64,000 nt of DNA, from the NCBI GenBank assembly GCA_030268105.1, contig BSDZ01000086.1:868001-932000 (forward strand), given 5' to 3'. A program made the translations under genes and the position numbers. Positions 37,041 through 50,547 of the stretch are shown piece by piece (within the stretch, counting starts at the first letter, position 1; every line of letters starts with the position of its first letter). Under the pieces are notes generated by a model. It saw only the letters and a program-made list of their open reading frames with translations, ran no database searches and had not been told where the DNA came from. The DNA is from Volvox africanus (Eukaryota; Chlorophyta; Chlorophyceae; Chlamydomonadales; Volvocaceae).

Positions 37041-40000
37041 ATGACTATCCTTACTGAATATGAAATTGAAAAATCACGCATTGAGGTATGCAAATTAGGG
37101 AGGTGAAGTTCCTTGCTTTAGTTGCGGCGTCTGACGAGCTGCATTCTCAACCCACAGGATACAATCCTTTCTGCTCTTAATGCATCCCTTCTACCAGCAG
37201 TCGCAGCCAGGAAGGCGCTTGACGGGGCTTTTCCATCTGCGATCTTCGAGCACAAAGTGGGCTAATGCATAATTTGTATATCTGCATCTGTCGTGCAAAT
37301 GGTGAAGGGAGCATGCTCATGCGTCCCGTCCGTGCAGGACGACGGCACCCTATTCGTTCAGGGACTCGACGCAGCTCAACGCCAAAACCTGGAGGACGCA
37401 CTATTTGAACTCAACTTGTCTCTTGCCAACCAAGCTGTTGCAAGAGGCCTTCCGTTGATGCAATATTTGCATCCGGACGCCACGCATGACGGCATTACGA
37501 CGCTGCCGAGGTAGGCGGGGTTCGCCGTTCCATATGGCTGAGATCAAACCTCCGCTGCAGGATTGCATATGCAGCTGCGGCCGGGGGATAGAGGCGGATT
37601 TCTTTATGTTATCTGAGGTGCCGGGGAAGGGTTGGGAACAGCACTTACAAGGACGTGGCCTGGGAGATGGGCAAGGGAGAAGACGCTTTCAAGAGGGAGG
37701 CGGCGGTAATCCGCCTTCTGCGGTGGAGGAGGTATCTTGGGGCCATCTAGTGAATCGCAAACCCGTTGTACGGCGCATACTTAGGATGTGGCACCCGCCC
37801 GCTCTGACTTGACTCGCTGGTCAGTGTGACACGGATTGTGGCTCTGCCTTACGGCTTGCGGGCGTTGTCGAAAAGCTGGGGCTATGACGAGGCTTCTACC
37901 CGCCTTGGGGCATCCGTTGGCCATCCATCAGGCCGCGAGAGGCTTTTGAATCCTTTCCATTTCCGCATGCTTACGTCTGGCGGTTAACGGCGATGGATAA
38001 CTGGGATGGGGATTTGGTGTACGCATGGTCCTTATCCTGGCCCTTCAACGCTTCTAATTATACCGTTCTGCTCTAAGAGACTCGTCGAACCTCATGAGAT
38101 TCATCCGATCATTGTCAGACTGGATTAATTGGATTGGATTGGATCAGCCGTAAATACCGTATCTTCTTGCGATTGGCATGTGTCGATGCGGAATCGTCTA
38201 TGGCTCCATTGCAGGTTCCTGCAGATCTGCCTTGAGTTTGCACAGCCGCTATTGACGGAGCCCATTAAGGACACAGAGAAGGCGGGTGGGAGGAGGCGGC
38301 TGCTCGACTACGGTGAGGGATCCAGGGCGTGTTCCCCACGGGGGGCTTACGGTATTTGAAACCACACTGAGCGCCTCCCGGCGAGCTGATAGGGATTATC
38401 ATGTTACCGGTGGGAAGGAGTATCTAGGCGATTTGGCTTTATACACTTGGTGATATGGCCATGTAGGCGGCTGGAATCGAGAAACGAATGGCATCATCTC
38501 GAGGAAAATCTTCCTTGCATAATGGATTCAAAGTTTCCTTGCTGTTGTCGTGCATGTACGTTTTCGGGACAAGGTATATAAACACCTTTCAGGCCATTAG
38601 CTTCTTGTCCGGTCTTCGTCCGGTCTTGTCCGGTCTTGTCCGGTCTTCACCGTGTGTTGCACATGGCACTTCATGTTGCATTGATCTCATGTCCAGCGCT
38701 GCTTGCTTCCCTTGGTGTTCCTTCTTGCGTTCTTTTTCTTGGGCGGTCGTGCCAACGCCTTGCTCTGCGGCCTCCACTACGTGACCTCACGGGACAAATG
38801 GCGATGGCGGCTGATTCCGGCATCTTTTCGGATGGGTAGAGGGCTGGGCACGATTATTTGAGGGCCTTATGGAGGTTGGTACCATCGCCGACTGCTCCGA
38901 CCTCTTTCGCCTCATGGAGGGAGGCAGCGACGTCCTGGCCACGGCTTCTAATTCTACTCGGGCTGCAACGCATGGAGGTGATGGCAGTCTCGGTCGCACA
39001 GGGCGGGATCCAAACCGGGACCTCGGCTGGGCGGCCGTGTTCTGCTCAGATGACTTTCGGCGGGAGCAGGGAGCCAAGCTGGCGCTGCTGCGGATGAGCA
39101 ATATGCTGTTTAGGCGCTTATCCAAGGTGGGGAGCGGTATGGGAAGGTGGAATCAGAGGGTATGGATGCAATGAAGTCCTACGAACCAAAAACCAAATCG
39201 GGATGAATAGGGGAACTAAGGGAAGGGAAGGAAAACTGACTACCGCCCTCTGGGGGAAGAGTAGAGAAGAGGGGTGATGTGCGGATATGGTGGCGAGATG
39301 GAGAGTCATGCGGGACCGACCGAACGCGGAGGCCGGACCGTGACAAGGTTGCGGTGGCGGTCGGGGCAGCAAAGGGGCCCTGGGACGGGTTGACGATGGC
39401 ACAGCGAGACTGGGTCAAGGGGAGCATATTGGGTTGATGTGTGCGGTTTGCACGTATAGCTCACGCTCAGGAGGGTATTTTCCTTGCTGTACCGGCTGGC
39501 AAAAATTGGCTTAAAAATAGCTCCATTACCCCGGATGTGGGAACAGGGGCATCCATATTCGTGATGTGACACACTGTGGTGTACTTCTCTCCCGCGCCTG
39601 GTAACTCTTCTGGACATTGCACGATTCTGGAAAATTTGCCACATCATGTGTCATGTGCACACCGTCCTACGGGCTGTACTGCAGGCATACGACGTACGGC
39701 TTTGTGGCCGGCTGCTCATATTCATCTCGAGGTGCTATGAACTAAACGACAAGAGTGGCCTGAACGTGGTGGTGAGGGGGGCCGGGGTAAAGGAACCAGA
39801 TTCCCTGTCCCGCTTTAGGTTTGCATATGCGCACGAGACTATCCATCGGATCATCTGCCGCTCATTGCGCCATTTAGTTGGCTGTCATGAAGCTACTGCT
39901 TGTTCGTGTGTGCTGTGCTGACGACCGCTGGGGCTGATGCCACAGATGCACCGTCATTTGCTGTGATTACTTGCTGCTGCCATTTCCATTTCCCATGATA

Positions 40001-40061
40001 TTGATGCTAATCATCATCATTATCATCATAGTTTTAATAATAATACTAATATATAATAATA

Positions 40062-40096
<35 letters not shown>

Positions 40097-43000
40097 AAGA
40101 AGAAGAATGATAATAATAATAAGAAAAGAAAAGAAAAGGATAAATAATTACTGCTGTTGATATACATTACCTTCGGCGGTGGAGATGAATGCTTATTGTG
40201 CTTGCTTTGATGCGCCATGTGCTGTTTGTCCATGTTGGCAAATGATAATGTGACGACGACAACGATAACGATGCCCTCTCTGTTGGAGTTAGGTAACAAT
40301 TACTGTTTTAATGACGTAACTTGGGTTACGCACGTTAATGATAAAGGCCGCAATTACTGCAGGGCGCTCTGAACGGGGGACTGACACTGCCGGTGGATGA
40401 GGTGGAGCCGGGGGCAGTGGACAGCATCGGCGAGCAGATTGACCGCCGTCTGTACACGTGCTTCTGGGGGCTGCAAGCTATCTTCCAGGTGCATAAGGCC
40501 CGGCCATGGGGGCAAAGAAGCTGAGGCCAGGCCTGACTTTGAATAGCGCTGAAAGACTGAGGGCATGAAGGATGAGTATAGAGTCCTTCCGCACGGCGCT
40601 TCCGTTGGGTTTGGGGGAGAAAAGCATGCGGTGCCGGCTTTCGCCGTGGCCGCCTTGATGAAATAATGTAGCCTTTTCTTGCCCGCCTCCTGGAGTGCTT
40701 TTATCTGCTGTCCTGTTCTCGCCTTTACAGGGTTCTGATGAACAATAAGTAGATTTTCAGCCGCAAATTGACATAGGCTGCGTACCCTATCCGCTTCTCC
40801 CCCTCTCCCATCATGGTGATCGACACAGAACCCAACGCAAGTCCTTCAGCCTGCCGTGTACGGCAAAGTGATGGCGGACATGTCGCTAGTCCTAGACGAG
40901 TTTGCTGCCATCAAAAACCCGGTAGCGGCCACGGGTCCGTGGGTTGCTGCGCGCCACACCGGCAACCAGAACCGGCCCCATCTTCGAGGCGGCGGTGATA
41001 TGGCCGACGGGATGGAGGTTGATAGGTCGGGTGAAGGATGCCGTGAGGAAGCCGCGTGCTCGCGAAGTCAGGTCAGTGAAAGCGGAAGTGGCCTAGGTAC
41101 ACGCTACCTGACCAGCAGCAAGCTATTCGGACTACAAGTACGAGATTGCACTTTCAGGTGCGAGTTTACGGGGACCCTGGGCCGGGAATCCGGGCATTAG
41201 GCACCCGTTGGGCCGAAATGGACAAGTGGAGGGAAAGCCACAGTAGAATTACGGAGGAGGTTTTGCGTTAAGGGTGGATGCCCGTTTCGAAAAAGCTTAC
41301 TGATTGATAAAGGAAAGCGAAGGGAGGACGTCTGCTACTCTTGTGTGTGCATGTCCATTTTATTTGTCGTCTCGCTTCCTTTGTGCGGGTCCCCCATTAA
41401 CTTCCTTTCGGGTAAGTTGTGGGATCGGTTGCATGCTATGTGGGGCTGTGGATAGCGCGTCCCTCGCCAGTGAAGGCCGCGTGTATTCTTCCAACTAAGT
41501 AGCGCAGATTGACATCATGAAACGTGGAGTTGCGATTGCCACTGAACACTCGAAACGCAAACTCCGAGTGCCAGTCAAAATGCAGTAATTTAACAGCCAT
41601 GGACTCCATGGTTGCCGGAAAGACCATTCGTGTGCTGCTGCGCTTCGAGGCAGCATTTCATTAGAGGCGGTCACTCGAATTCTCTTCCGCAGGCGGCACT
41701 TCCTGCTTCAATGCTTGGCGCTGCTGCAGTACATCGAACAGCCCAACAAATCTGACAAGTCGGCCATCGGGCAACGACCTGAGGGTCTGGAGGCCATGCG
41801 AGCAAAGGCAGGTTAGGGTTGTGATGTTGGAGCCGATGACCCGCAGGCTAGGCTGAGTCTAGGTTCTCGGCGGCAGGGTAACATGTTGAGAAACAGAGCA
41901 AGGTCACAAATGAAAGTGCAGTCGGTTGCGAGTTTTACAAGCATCTGGGTGCGCTTTAGTTCATCCATCTATCCATTCATCCATCCATCCACCACAGTGA
42001 TGTATCTGTTTCTCAAACTTGTCCGGGAGGTAAGACGTCCCAAAGCACACCTGTGGATCCGCACTGGCGTACACTGCTCACTGTCTATTCCTGCAGCTCT
42101 TTTCCGCGCTGTCCGACTCCAAAGAATACGGGCCGGACTTCGCAGCGGCGGTGCGCGGCGTACTGGAGCATGAGGCCCATTGGGTGGCTTGGAAGCACGG
42201 AACGCACCCGCCGCCACCAGGGAGCGCCGGGCCAGCCACGACGTCACCACCAGCTTCAGCGGCGGCTGGCTCTGCCGCAGGCTCGGGCGCCGCGTCCGCG
42301 GCGGCTGGGGAGTTGTGTCGGGATTTCACCCGGCCTCCCGCGGCACCGACCCGGGAAATTACATCTACCTCCCATGGGGTAGGTCAACTTTGGGCTCAAT
42401 GCGTTTCATTGTACGATGCTCCAATTTTACAAGTCTTAATAAAAATTTCAGGACAATACACCACTGGTACTGAAGTTTGCCATCATTGCTGCTTTGCTCT
42501 GTTCCCTCTCCTAACCGTTTGGCCTGCTAAGGCTAAGACAACACAGAGCATCTAGTGAACCGGACTTGTTAATATAGCATTTTTTGACCTGGCTTTCTGA
42601 GTTTTGCATGTCCTAGACGAGGCAGCATTTTTCGTTTTGCTCTTGCCTCCCTCCTGATTGTTGCTTCACCAGGACACTGGTGGCGCCGGCCCACCCAGGA
42701 GGAAGCGCGGCGCTCCCAGCGGCCGTGCAGGTAGCGGTGCTGCAAGTGGCGGGGGCCGTTTTGCAGTGTCCCGTGGCGTGCTGGGCCTCCCGGATCCATT
42801 AGCAGGCCTGAAAGTTTCGGAGCGTCGTACTCGCGCTCGGAACCTGATGGGCGAGGAAGAAATTGTGCCGATGTTGCCAACGCCCGCGGTGAGTGCCCAT
42901 GAATAAGACTAAATTCGCGCGGATCCCGAGCGCTGCCTAACTATTCAGGCGCATTCTGGATTGTTTCTCAGTCTTGCAGCTTTGGTAGTAAATTTGCGGG

Positions 43001-43838
43001 ATAACCCGTCGATCTGCTGGGTCACACACTGGCGGACGTGCGCCTTGCAGGGCGCTGCCCATACCTCGTACCCCAGAATGACCTTAGCTCCGGAATCCTA
43101 GAGCCTTTGAACGTCATAACCCTGAGGAGGGGAGCATCTGTGAGAGGAGTTCCAATCGTCCGGTTGATCAAGACGCGGGTTCAAAAGAGCGTCGCCGATC
43201 CCGTGACAGACACGGGATTTCCAGCCTTTTACCTTGGGAGGCCACGTGCGATCTCGACATGCCCCTAAGACCGGTTTTTCCTCGTCGTACTTACCTCTTC
43301 TCTTTCCGCCTTCCCGCCACTCAGGAGCTTCTGGTCCCCATCCTTGAAGACCTGGACCCAGACAACGATGTGGAGCCTCAATACCGCCGGGTGCGTGAGG
43401 CAGTGTTCGCGTGGAAGCGGATGCGGACGCTGGCAAGGAACTATCTGGAGGTGAGGAAAGAGGAGACGGGTGCGGGCTAGCGCGGAGGTCACAGGGTGCT
43501 ATTGCCAGTTTCATTTTCGTAATGCGGCTCCCTTAGAACCGTATTGCTTCGTTATCGGTGCTTGTTGGCTTAACGCACTACCCTCGCTAAATTGACTTTC
43601 TGCGCAGTTTTATAAGAAGGGCGATGATTTGGAGGAGTCGGTGCTAGAGATGCATCCTGAGCTCAAAACCAAGATCGCCACACGCAAAGCGGAACGTGAG
43701 GCAGAGCTAGCGGCGGCGGCCATGGCTGAAGCCGCCGAGGCGGGGGAAGTTCTGCCCGACGCAATGACCGACGGCGCAGCAAACGACCCCAACAAGCCTG
43801 AGGAAGGGGAGGCCGTGGCCAGTCCGCGGCCCAAATAA
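37041..43838 (+). CDS. THOC1: THO complex subunit 1 (HPR1/THOC1)
   Basis: Predicted 737-aa subunit of the nuclear THO/TREX complex, which couples transcription to mRNA packaging and export. Exons: 37041-37085, 37158-37256, 37338-37510, 38215-38312, 38840-39126, 39685-39771, 40363-40488, 40829-41157, 41693-41807, 42097-42378, 42673-42888, 43325-43450, 43608-43838; phases close. Family-like segments in order: LFRLMEGGSDVL, MSNMLFRRLSK, LCGRLLIFISRCYELNDKSG, RRLYTCFWGLQAIFQ, RYLTSSKLFGLQVRDCTFR joined to RHFLLQCLALLQYI, VRGVLEHEAHWVAWK, and DLDPDNDVEPQYRR. The start MTILTEYEIEKSRIE was chosen because the first exon joins the conserved N-terminal helices in phase. The intron after 41807 fits only with a GC donor (AAG|GCAGGT) or an unseen small exon. 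Ala/Gly-rich inserts and a charged C-terminal tail make it longer than plant (about 600 aa) and human (657 aa) forms. Confidence 0.9.
38603..38647. repeat. Tandem TTGTCCGGTC repeat
   Basis: Four to five copies of a 10-bp unit, one with TTCG in place of TTG, in the intron before THOC1 exon 5. Confidence 0.85.
39996..40140. repeat. Compound simple repeat (ATC, TGA and AAAAG units)
   Basis: AT-rich trinucleotide runs, with an uninterrupted TGA array near 40063-40097 followed by AAGAAAAG units, inside a THOC1 intron. Confidence 0.9.
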
Positions 43839-44034
43839 GACCAGGTTGTCCCGGCGCTTCTCGCGCCTTACATCCGGGTCTGACTGGCAGTTGCTCTGGG
43901 GCCGGAATGCCGGGTGGAGATGTAAGGCCATGTTATGTGGTCGCTCAATTGCGTTGTGATGAGCACTTGAGGAGAAAGTGCCAGAAAGGTGCCGGGCCGA
44001 GTGATGTCTCACAGGCCACAACCATCTTGAAAAT

Positions 44035-44039
44035 TGTAA
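44035..44039 (+). terminator. Candidate polyadenylation signal TGTAA for THOC1
   Basis: Lies 197 nt after the THOC1 stop codon, a typical distance for chlorophycean genes. Confidence 0.55.
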
Positions 44040-44174
44040 CTTATAAAGCGCTCAATGGCTTTTGGATGGTTCTGGGGAGCTTCTGAAGGAAGCACTGAGG
44101 GTCCACTGCCCCTTGACGTACGCGCCAATTTACCGTCCCAATGCATGATGTACAGCCATAGGTGAGGCACTCTT

Positions 44175-44740
44175 ATGGTTGTTATCAGCGATGATCCAAA
44201 AGATAATACTGCTGGGGGAAATATTAAGAGTTGCTTGCGGTCAGGAGTTTGCTGGGGTATTGCATGGATATGTATTTACCTGCTGTACCAATTGGTATAT
44301 TACCTTGTCGGTAAGGACCCTGGCCTGACGCTCGTAAAGGTCAGTCAGTGTCCGTTTCCCTAACTGAAAGCTTGCGGAAGCCTCAGGGGATCCGCCGAAG
44401 TACTTCAGGTGACACTCAGGCGCCATTCACCCATCCCACCCTCCTCGCTTCCTGCCTGCGCCATATTACATTCTCTTAATCTCTCACCTGTAAGTAATAA
44501 GTTGCCCTCTACCATGAGGACATAAGCCCCACATGTCAGCTATCGCACAGTATTTTCATATCATGTGTATCCCACAGCGCCACAGGACTACTACGGACAT
44601 TTCGAGGCATAGCTTTTGGATTTCCTGGGACGCCCCATAGCCATGCTCCAAACTGTTTTGTCCGTAGCTCTCTCGGTCGTATCTGTACGACAAGGGCAGG
44701 TACAGGTTCGACCAAGAGAGCAGTTGAGCTGCACATATGA
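44175..44740 (+). CDS. Possible 96-aa single-pass membrane protein
   Basis: Two exons, 44175-44310 and 44586-44740, join in phase (ATG to TGA) through a good donor (TCG|GTAAGG) and a CACAG acceptor. The product starts MVVISDDPKDNTAG, has a hydrophobic stretch at about residues 26-45 (WGIAWICIYLLYQLVYYLV) and a basic Cys-containing tail. It begins just after the THOC1 poly(A) signal on the same strand. No family is recognised. It could be a chance open frame, because the hydrophobic part is AT-rich; cDNA evidence is not available to me. Confidence 0.33.
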
Positions 44741-45754
44741 TGGAATGTGTATGGATGTGTTTTGTCGAAATGGGTTGTCAGGTAGTGGGGGAGCTCGTCT
44801 GACGAGAGAAAAGGGTCAATCTGGTATGGAAGTCACCTTATCCAGCAGCAGCAACGGTGGCAAATCTGCACAAATAGGTCCGGAGGAAAACCTCCACTGC
44901 AGTACCGACGTGCCGGAAGCGTGAGCTCTGCACGCATGCGCGGGGCAAGGGGCTGCCTGGGCGCTACGATCCTGCTGTAGGGTCGTTGTGCCGATATAGT
45001 GAGCCCACGTATTTGCAACTGTGCATGCGTCACGTATGGGCGCCACGACAATGGCCTAGAACAGAATATATATGTTTATATATGTTTATATACATGTAGC
45101 TTATTTGTTCGAGGCGAGACAAGACAAACGAAGTAACCCTCATCGAAGAACAAAGATAAAAACAGAAAATTATTTCCTCATCACCAACGCTCCCGTTAAT
45201 GACGCCTTTAATTATATATGGACGCGTGCGTGGAAGTGCATCCTCACCGCCGCCCGGGTGCATGCTAATCTTGCCCTGCTGCCTGCACTCTGATGACTCC
45301 GCACCTAATGACTCCGCACCTAAACATAATAATGTGTGCTTCCTAAATTTTTATAACGCTCAGAGACATCAGCAGCAAGTGTGGCATGCATACATATTGC
45401 GTGCGTGCCTCACGCCAGCAGCGTACACACTGCAACAAACGCTCATCATACCTTGAATTGCTTGAACAGTTATTATGTCAACACACCTATCCAGGCATGT
45501 GTACCTGAATGAACCCGTAAAAGTCGAAGGCCGGGGTCAATGTGTCAATCTAAACATATCATACAATGTCTGGACACAACCGGTAACGCACGATACTATG
45601 TCCCTGAAAGTTCCATAATCGACTCCGACTGAGAGTAGTACAGAACTCTTGCAATGATTGAGAGGGATTGTGCGCCCCATGATGATGGACAGTGATAACC
45701 TTAGATATAGTGACTTGTGAGCAGGCCAGGATTGGAGTTGAGGCCGCCGTTTAT

Positions 45755-45907
45755 CCGGGAGATTCCAACGAATGGGTGGGTGCTGAACCACCTACCTGCC
45801 GGAAAATCACTGCTTTCGGAGCAGTCAACATCCCTAGGGGTGAACGGATGAGGATGCCCCGAAATACAGGGCAAGGTCGGGACTGTCAGGTAATGGCAGT
45901 CCCGACC
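45755..45907. repeat. Dispersed repeat, copy B, with hairpin
   Basis: Similar to 5372-5500: both share the GGTGGGTGCTGAACC start, a central TTTCGGAG, GGATGAGG and TGCCCCGAAA blocks. Copy B ends in GGTCGGGACTG and its exact reverse complement separated by 11 nt (45875-45907). Confidence 0.65.
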
Positions 45908-48769
45908 TTCCTTTGTGTCTGTGTGCACGTCTGTGTGTTTGTGTGTTTATACACTATGTATGAGTGTAGAATGTTCACAGGAAGTCAGTATTTATGGCCG
46001 GGATGGATGGACATTGACAGCTATCGCATCAAAGCATTCGATGCAGGACCTTGCAAGGGGGCGCCTCCTGGCAATACAGTACTCCAGCAGGGTAGCGGGT
46101 TTGGGGCATACGTCAGTCGGCCGCGCAAGTCGCAGTGACGAAGGGATGGAAATCAGCACAGGACGACGTCCGTCGTCTTTGAAGTCAGCAACCCCTACTA
46201 GCGAGACATGAAGGTGCACAGACCCCGCTCTCGAAGGCCACCGACAACTCGCCCCATTTGAGAGTCCACCTCATCGATTCATGAGGCTGAAGTGGATTTT
46301 ACTCCGGTCATGTGGTGAACCCTCGGAAGTACAGCGGTCGTGATGTAGTGGTACGCGTGCAATTCTAAATGCCCAAGAGGTGTCACAAACTTGGTTGGCA
46401 CGCAAGGTGGTTGGCACCGAAGGCATGACGAGCACGCCGCCGCTAGCACTGGAGTGGCCGTCCCTTGGGACTTCATTCTGTAGAAGCATATTGCGCTGCG
46501 GGCTGCGCAAGCTCCATGCACACTCTGTCGTGATGTTTGTACCACCAGGCATGTGGTGATGCTCAGCGCTGAGCTATACTAGCATTACCCCTGGTGATGC
46601 GATGCTGCGGTCTGGAGGATCATCACCTGGAGCAGGTGCAAGCAGGAATAGGCGGCTGAACGTATCTGAAGCTCGTAGCAAATTTAATTTAGGCTAAATA
46701 GTTTATCGGAAATTACCACATTCTCGTCGTCTTTTTTCCTTTAGTTGGTTCTATTATTCCACCAGCATGTTGCCCTGCTTGATGCGTGCAAAGGCCTGTA
46801 TACCTGTAAGATGAACTCTAACCACAAGCAATGCCCGTGGCTGGTGTGTGTGGTATGTATTACCAGGGGCCCACTGCGATGCAAATTCCAGGTCTGTGAG
46901 GGTCGCACCGTAATAACCCTTTGCGGGGGGGGGATGTTGGCATCGACATACAGGTACAGGTACACATATGTTTGTGCTGACCCAAACACTCCAGGTCTTC
47001 GGTCGAAAGAACCCACCAGACCAGGTATGATGGCGCCATGCATGGATTGTGACAAAAATTGATAGGGATAGTGCTGGACGCCTCCCCAATATACGCAAAA
47101 AACCTCTGTACATAACATAACAACGCAAGTACAAAATAATAAAAACCGAGAAATCTCACTTAGGTATGAGGCAACACCACATCATCCGCACACGCCCTTT
47201 TGACGTGTAGACCGCTAGCCTCACCGAGCCTGCATACGGATCATGGGCTCTCAAAGAAATGATCACACTTTCATTTCCATTTCCAAGTAAAAATATTTCT
47301 GCTCCCTGGGCCTCTTCTGCTTCTCTTTTTCTTCTGGGTGTGGGGATATTGTGAGTAAATGTGGACCAGCGTGGCAAGCGGATAGGGGGCCTGCCTACAC
47401 CCACATACGAGAGTCGGCACACACATACGAGCCATCCTTGAGAGCCCCTAATGGCCTTTCCACTGCATTTCAAAGCAACACGTATAAATGACAGATCAGA
47501 AGAACCTACGCCGCTTTGTGATCTCATGCTTTAAGAAAGAGCTCGCGAGTTAACGTCAGGAATGGACATCCTAATCATTATCATAATTCTACACGCTTGA
47601 CCGGCACAGAACACAAAAGTTCCTCCCTGCTCCAAACCCTACAGCTCTTGCACGTCCCGGGCGTAATTGATCGTAATCTCAAAATCCTCATTGACGCGCG
47701 CGGCGTGGTTCATTCGACATATCAGTTCAACAGCCATCTGAAATCCGGGACTATGCTCTCCTCCTCTTCCCCCTTTTGACGAGCCTTCTAGGCCAATGCC
47801 CGGGCTGCTTTAAAGCCAGTCACATCACACTTATTTCCGGTATGTATGGTATGCGACAATCACCACAACCAGCGGGAGGCTGCCGGCAGCACGATTTATC
47901 AGAGTCACTGGGGTCAAACCTGCAAAAGAGATAGAGCCACTATACTGGGGCTAGATCTCAACGTGAAGGTTTTACATAACGAACGCACAGCTCACGACAG
48001 AACTTCGTTTTCGTGGTCGTGCGTGCTCATAACCGTAACTGATTCACAGCCCATGTCACGACAGAAGAGCGAGCCAGAGCGAGCGGCTTCATGACAGGTC
48101 TGGCTCCTTCCTGCAACTAGCAGGAGGTACGGAACTCTCCACTCTGCCGGCCACCATTTTAGCCATCAATGACTAGGCAATGACATCAGGAAGTGGCCCT
48201 AGGGTCATTGCTGAATCTGTCCTTATCGGTAGCTATTGCCTATCTATCTACCTATCTACAAATGGGAGTTAGGTCGATTATAACAGGCATCGGTCCACCA
48301 TCAGGAGACCAGCGGGCTCTGGCCGTAGGGACGATGCCGTAGAGGCCATGCAGATGAAGGCAGAAAAAAAGCGTGGCATCTGCGATGATGGGACGGTAGT
48401 GGAGGAAGACAGGGGACCACAACAATAATGTTGATGCATGGATGGGATATGGGCAGGACGGGAACAGTTGCAAAGTGGGTTATTATTGCTTACAACTTTG
48501 CGGATTATCAGGAATCGACATTTAACAATCGGCAAACACGTACGACAAAGTTTAGTTCTGGGTCGCCCAAGCGAGCCAGGGAGACGCAGGTTCCCCCGTG
48601 GCGCCATCTTGTCGACCAGTGTCGACACACGACAATTGCCAACAAGGCACTGCAACACTACAACAGCAGCAGCAGGCGGATCAGATGCAAATAAGCGCAG
48701 TTCGATTGTGATGGATGAGCATGGTAACGATGTGATGGATGAGCATGGTAACGATCGAGAGAAGTAAGC

Positions 48770-48770
<1 letters not shown>

Positions 48771-48802
<32 letters not shown>
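48771..48802. repeat. (TA)n microsatellite
   Basis: About 16 TA units, directly preceded by a 24-bp tandem duplication at about 48708-48755 (GATGGATGAGCATGGTAACG core). Confidence 0.95.
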
Positions 48803-48805
<3 letters not shown>

Positions 48806-50195
48806 ATATCCATATCCAGCACGCATCTTAATGACGAAGAGCGTGTTATTAGTTCATTCGATGTGGATTGTGTTCTCAATATCAGTAAATGTAATAGTCC
48901 GTCGTACCATGTATGGTAAGTGGTAATAAAAGCTGATAAAACCATGGCCACCAAAATATTTAGCATCTCAAGAGGCCTCTGTGTCACCCAGCTACTACAT
49001 ACAGCCGATGCCATAGTTCCGTAAGTTCCCTACGTTCAGTATGAAGCCAGCCTCGCACCACCAACACTCAGCACCTATCGGTCGCTCCAACACCCAATCC
49101 AAGCAAGCAGCAGACACCCTACCCGGACAGGCATCATAAGTAACTTTGGTGGAAACTTCAAAGATCTCATTTGATTTGTAAACCGGACTACTCCGTCCCC
49201 AAGTTGCCGTCTACGTTTATCAATATAACGATGCAAAAGTCGGACATTGAGACATGTGCGGCGCGCAAAAAGCGAACAGTAAGACATGTACGATAGTAAG
49301 ACATGTACGGAATGTAATCTTCCACAGGCCCAACACGCTAGCTAGCTGCGGACATACAACAAGCCCGCCCAACTCGTATTTTGGCAGGAGACTGCTGACC
49401 GGCAGCCAGATAGAAGCAGACTTTGAATGTCATGCGCCATTCATCATACAGCATGCAGCGTCGTCGTCGTCCAGGTGGTCCAAGTATAATCCTCAAGTGA
49501 CAAAAACATTTGCGCATTCCCAACGCACACGCGCAATCACATGGGCGATGGGATAGGAAACGCCAATAATCATACATGTTAAGCTGGGAACAGATTCCAC
49601 CTCGGTGTGACGGGGAGGAACTCGCACACCGGCATCGCGCGCTACAACCTTGCGCCTACCCTGTGCTACACTCGGACCTTGCTCGCAATGATCCCCTCTC
49701 AATCAAGCGCACACGAGCAGCAGCAGCTCGCTCTGTGGAACAAGATACACCGACGCTGTACAATTTAAATATGATGCTGGAAGGTGTGCAGAAGCAACGC
49801 AATTAAGTAGTGAGGCGACGTACACACGCGTCTGTGCGGCGTTAACGGCGTTAACTTCACGGCGTTACCCGCAGACGTGAGTCCTGGACTTGAGGTCACT
49901 CATGGCCCGGGGACCACGCGCAAGAAGACGACAAGCTAGCACGGATGCAGCCGCCCGAGCTCCTGCTCCTCGTTTGTTGCTGCGTCACCATCAGCCTCTC
50001 ATTCAAGGATAAGATTAATCATGATGACGACCCACCCACTGCTTTCCAATTGCAGGTATCAGTTCATGGCGCTCGCGTCTCATTTCGCCGTTTCACTCCG
50101 CGTCGATGCACGTAAGGAGCAACGGAAGCAAATACCTGACCGGTTATCAGGGCATATACAGTTTCCCGAACAAGCAGCAGCGAACCTGCATACAT

Positions 50196-50200
50196 TTACA
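50196..50200 (-). terminator. Candidate TGTAA poly(A) signal for the two-TM protein
   Basis: TTACA on the plus strand, about 350 nt downstream of the stop of the 50548-50940 gene. Confidence 0.35.
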
Positions 50201-50547
50201 TGCATGCGCGGCATTTCTTTTCATCTCCTCACTAGGCATCAAGCATCCATGTGGCATACAGTGGCTCTAAGTACAGCCGCCCTGGCCTCCAACACGCACG
50301 GTAGGGCTCGTTAGTATGTAACTGCAGCGGAAGCAACCAACCTCACTCCACGCTGAGCCCATGGCGTCGCAGTCCTTAACTCTCCCCTCAGTTATAATGT
50401 TGGTATAGAATAATTGGGATATTCATTCCCAAAGAGATTTTTTGGTAAATGGCCATACGACCAACCAATGCAGATCAACGTAACGGGTGCAGCATGAACG
50501 TTCGTCCTCGTATCCTTTTTCCAAGGTCGCAGGTATTACTTTCGGCC

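Larger units (their letters stand above)
44741..50547. other. Gene-poor region with repeats
   Basis: No coding model could be supported over about 5.8 kb. It contains a diverged dispersed repeat (45755-45907) ending in an 11-bp inverted repeat, a 24-bp tandem duplication (about 48708-48755) and a (TA)n run. Open frames are short and lack family motifs. Confidence 0.55.
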
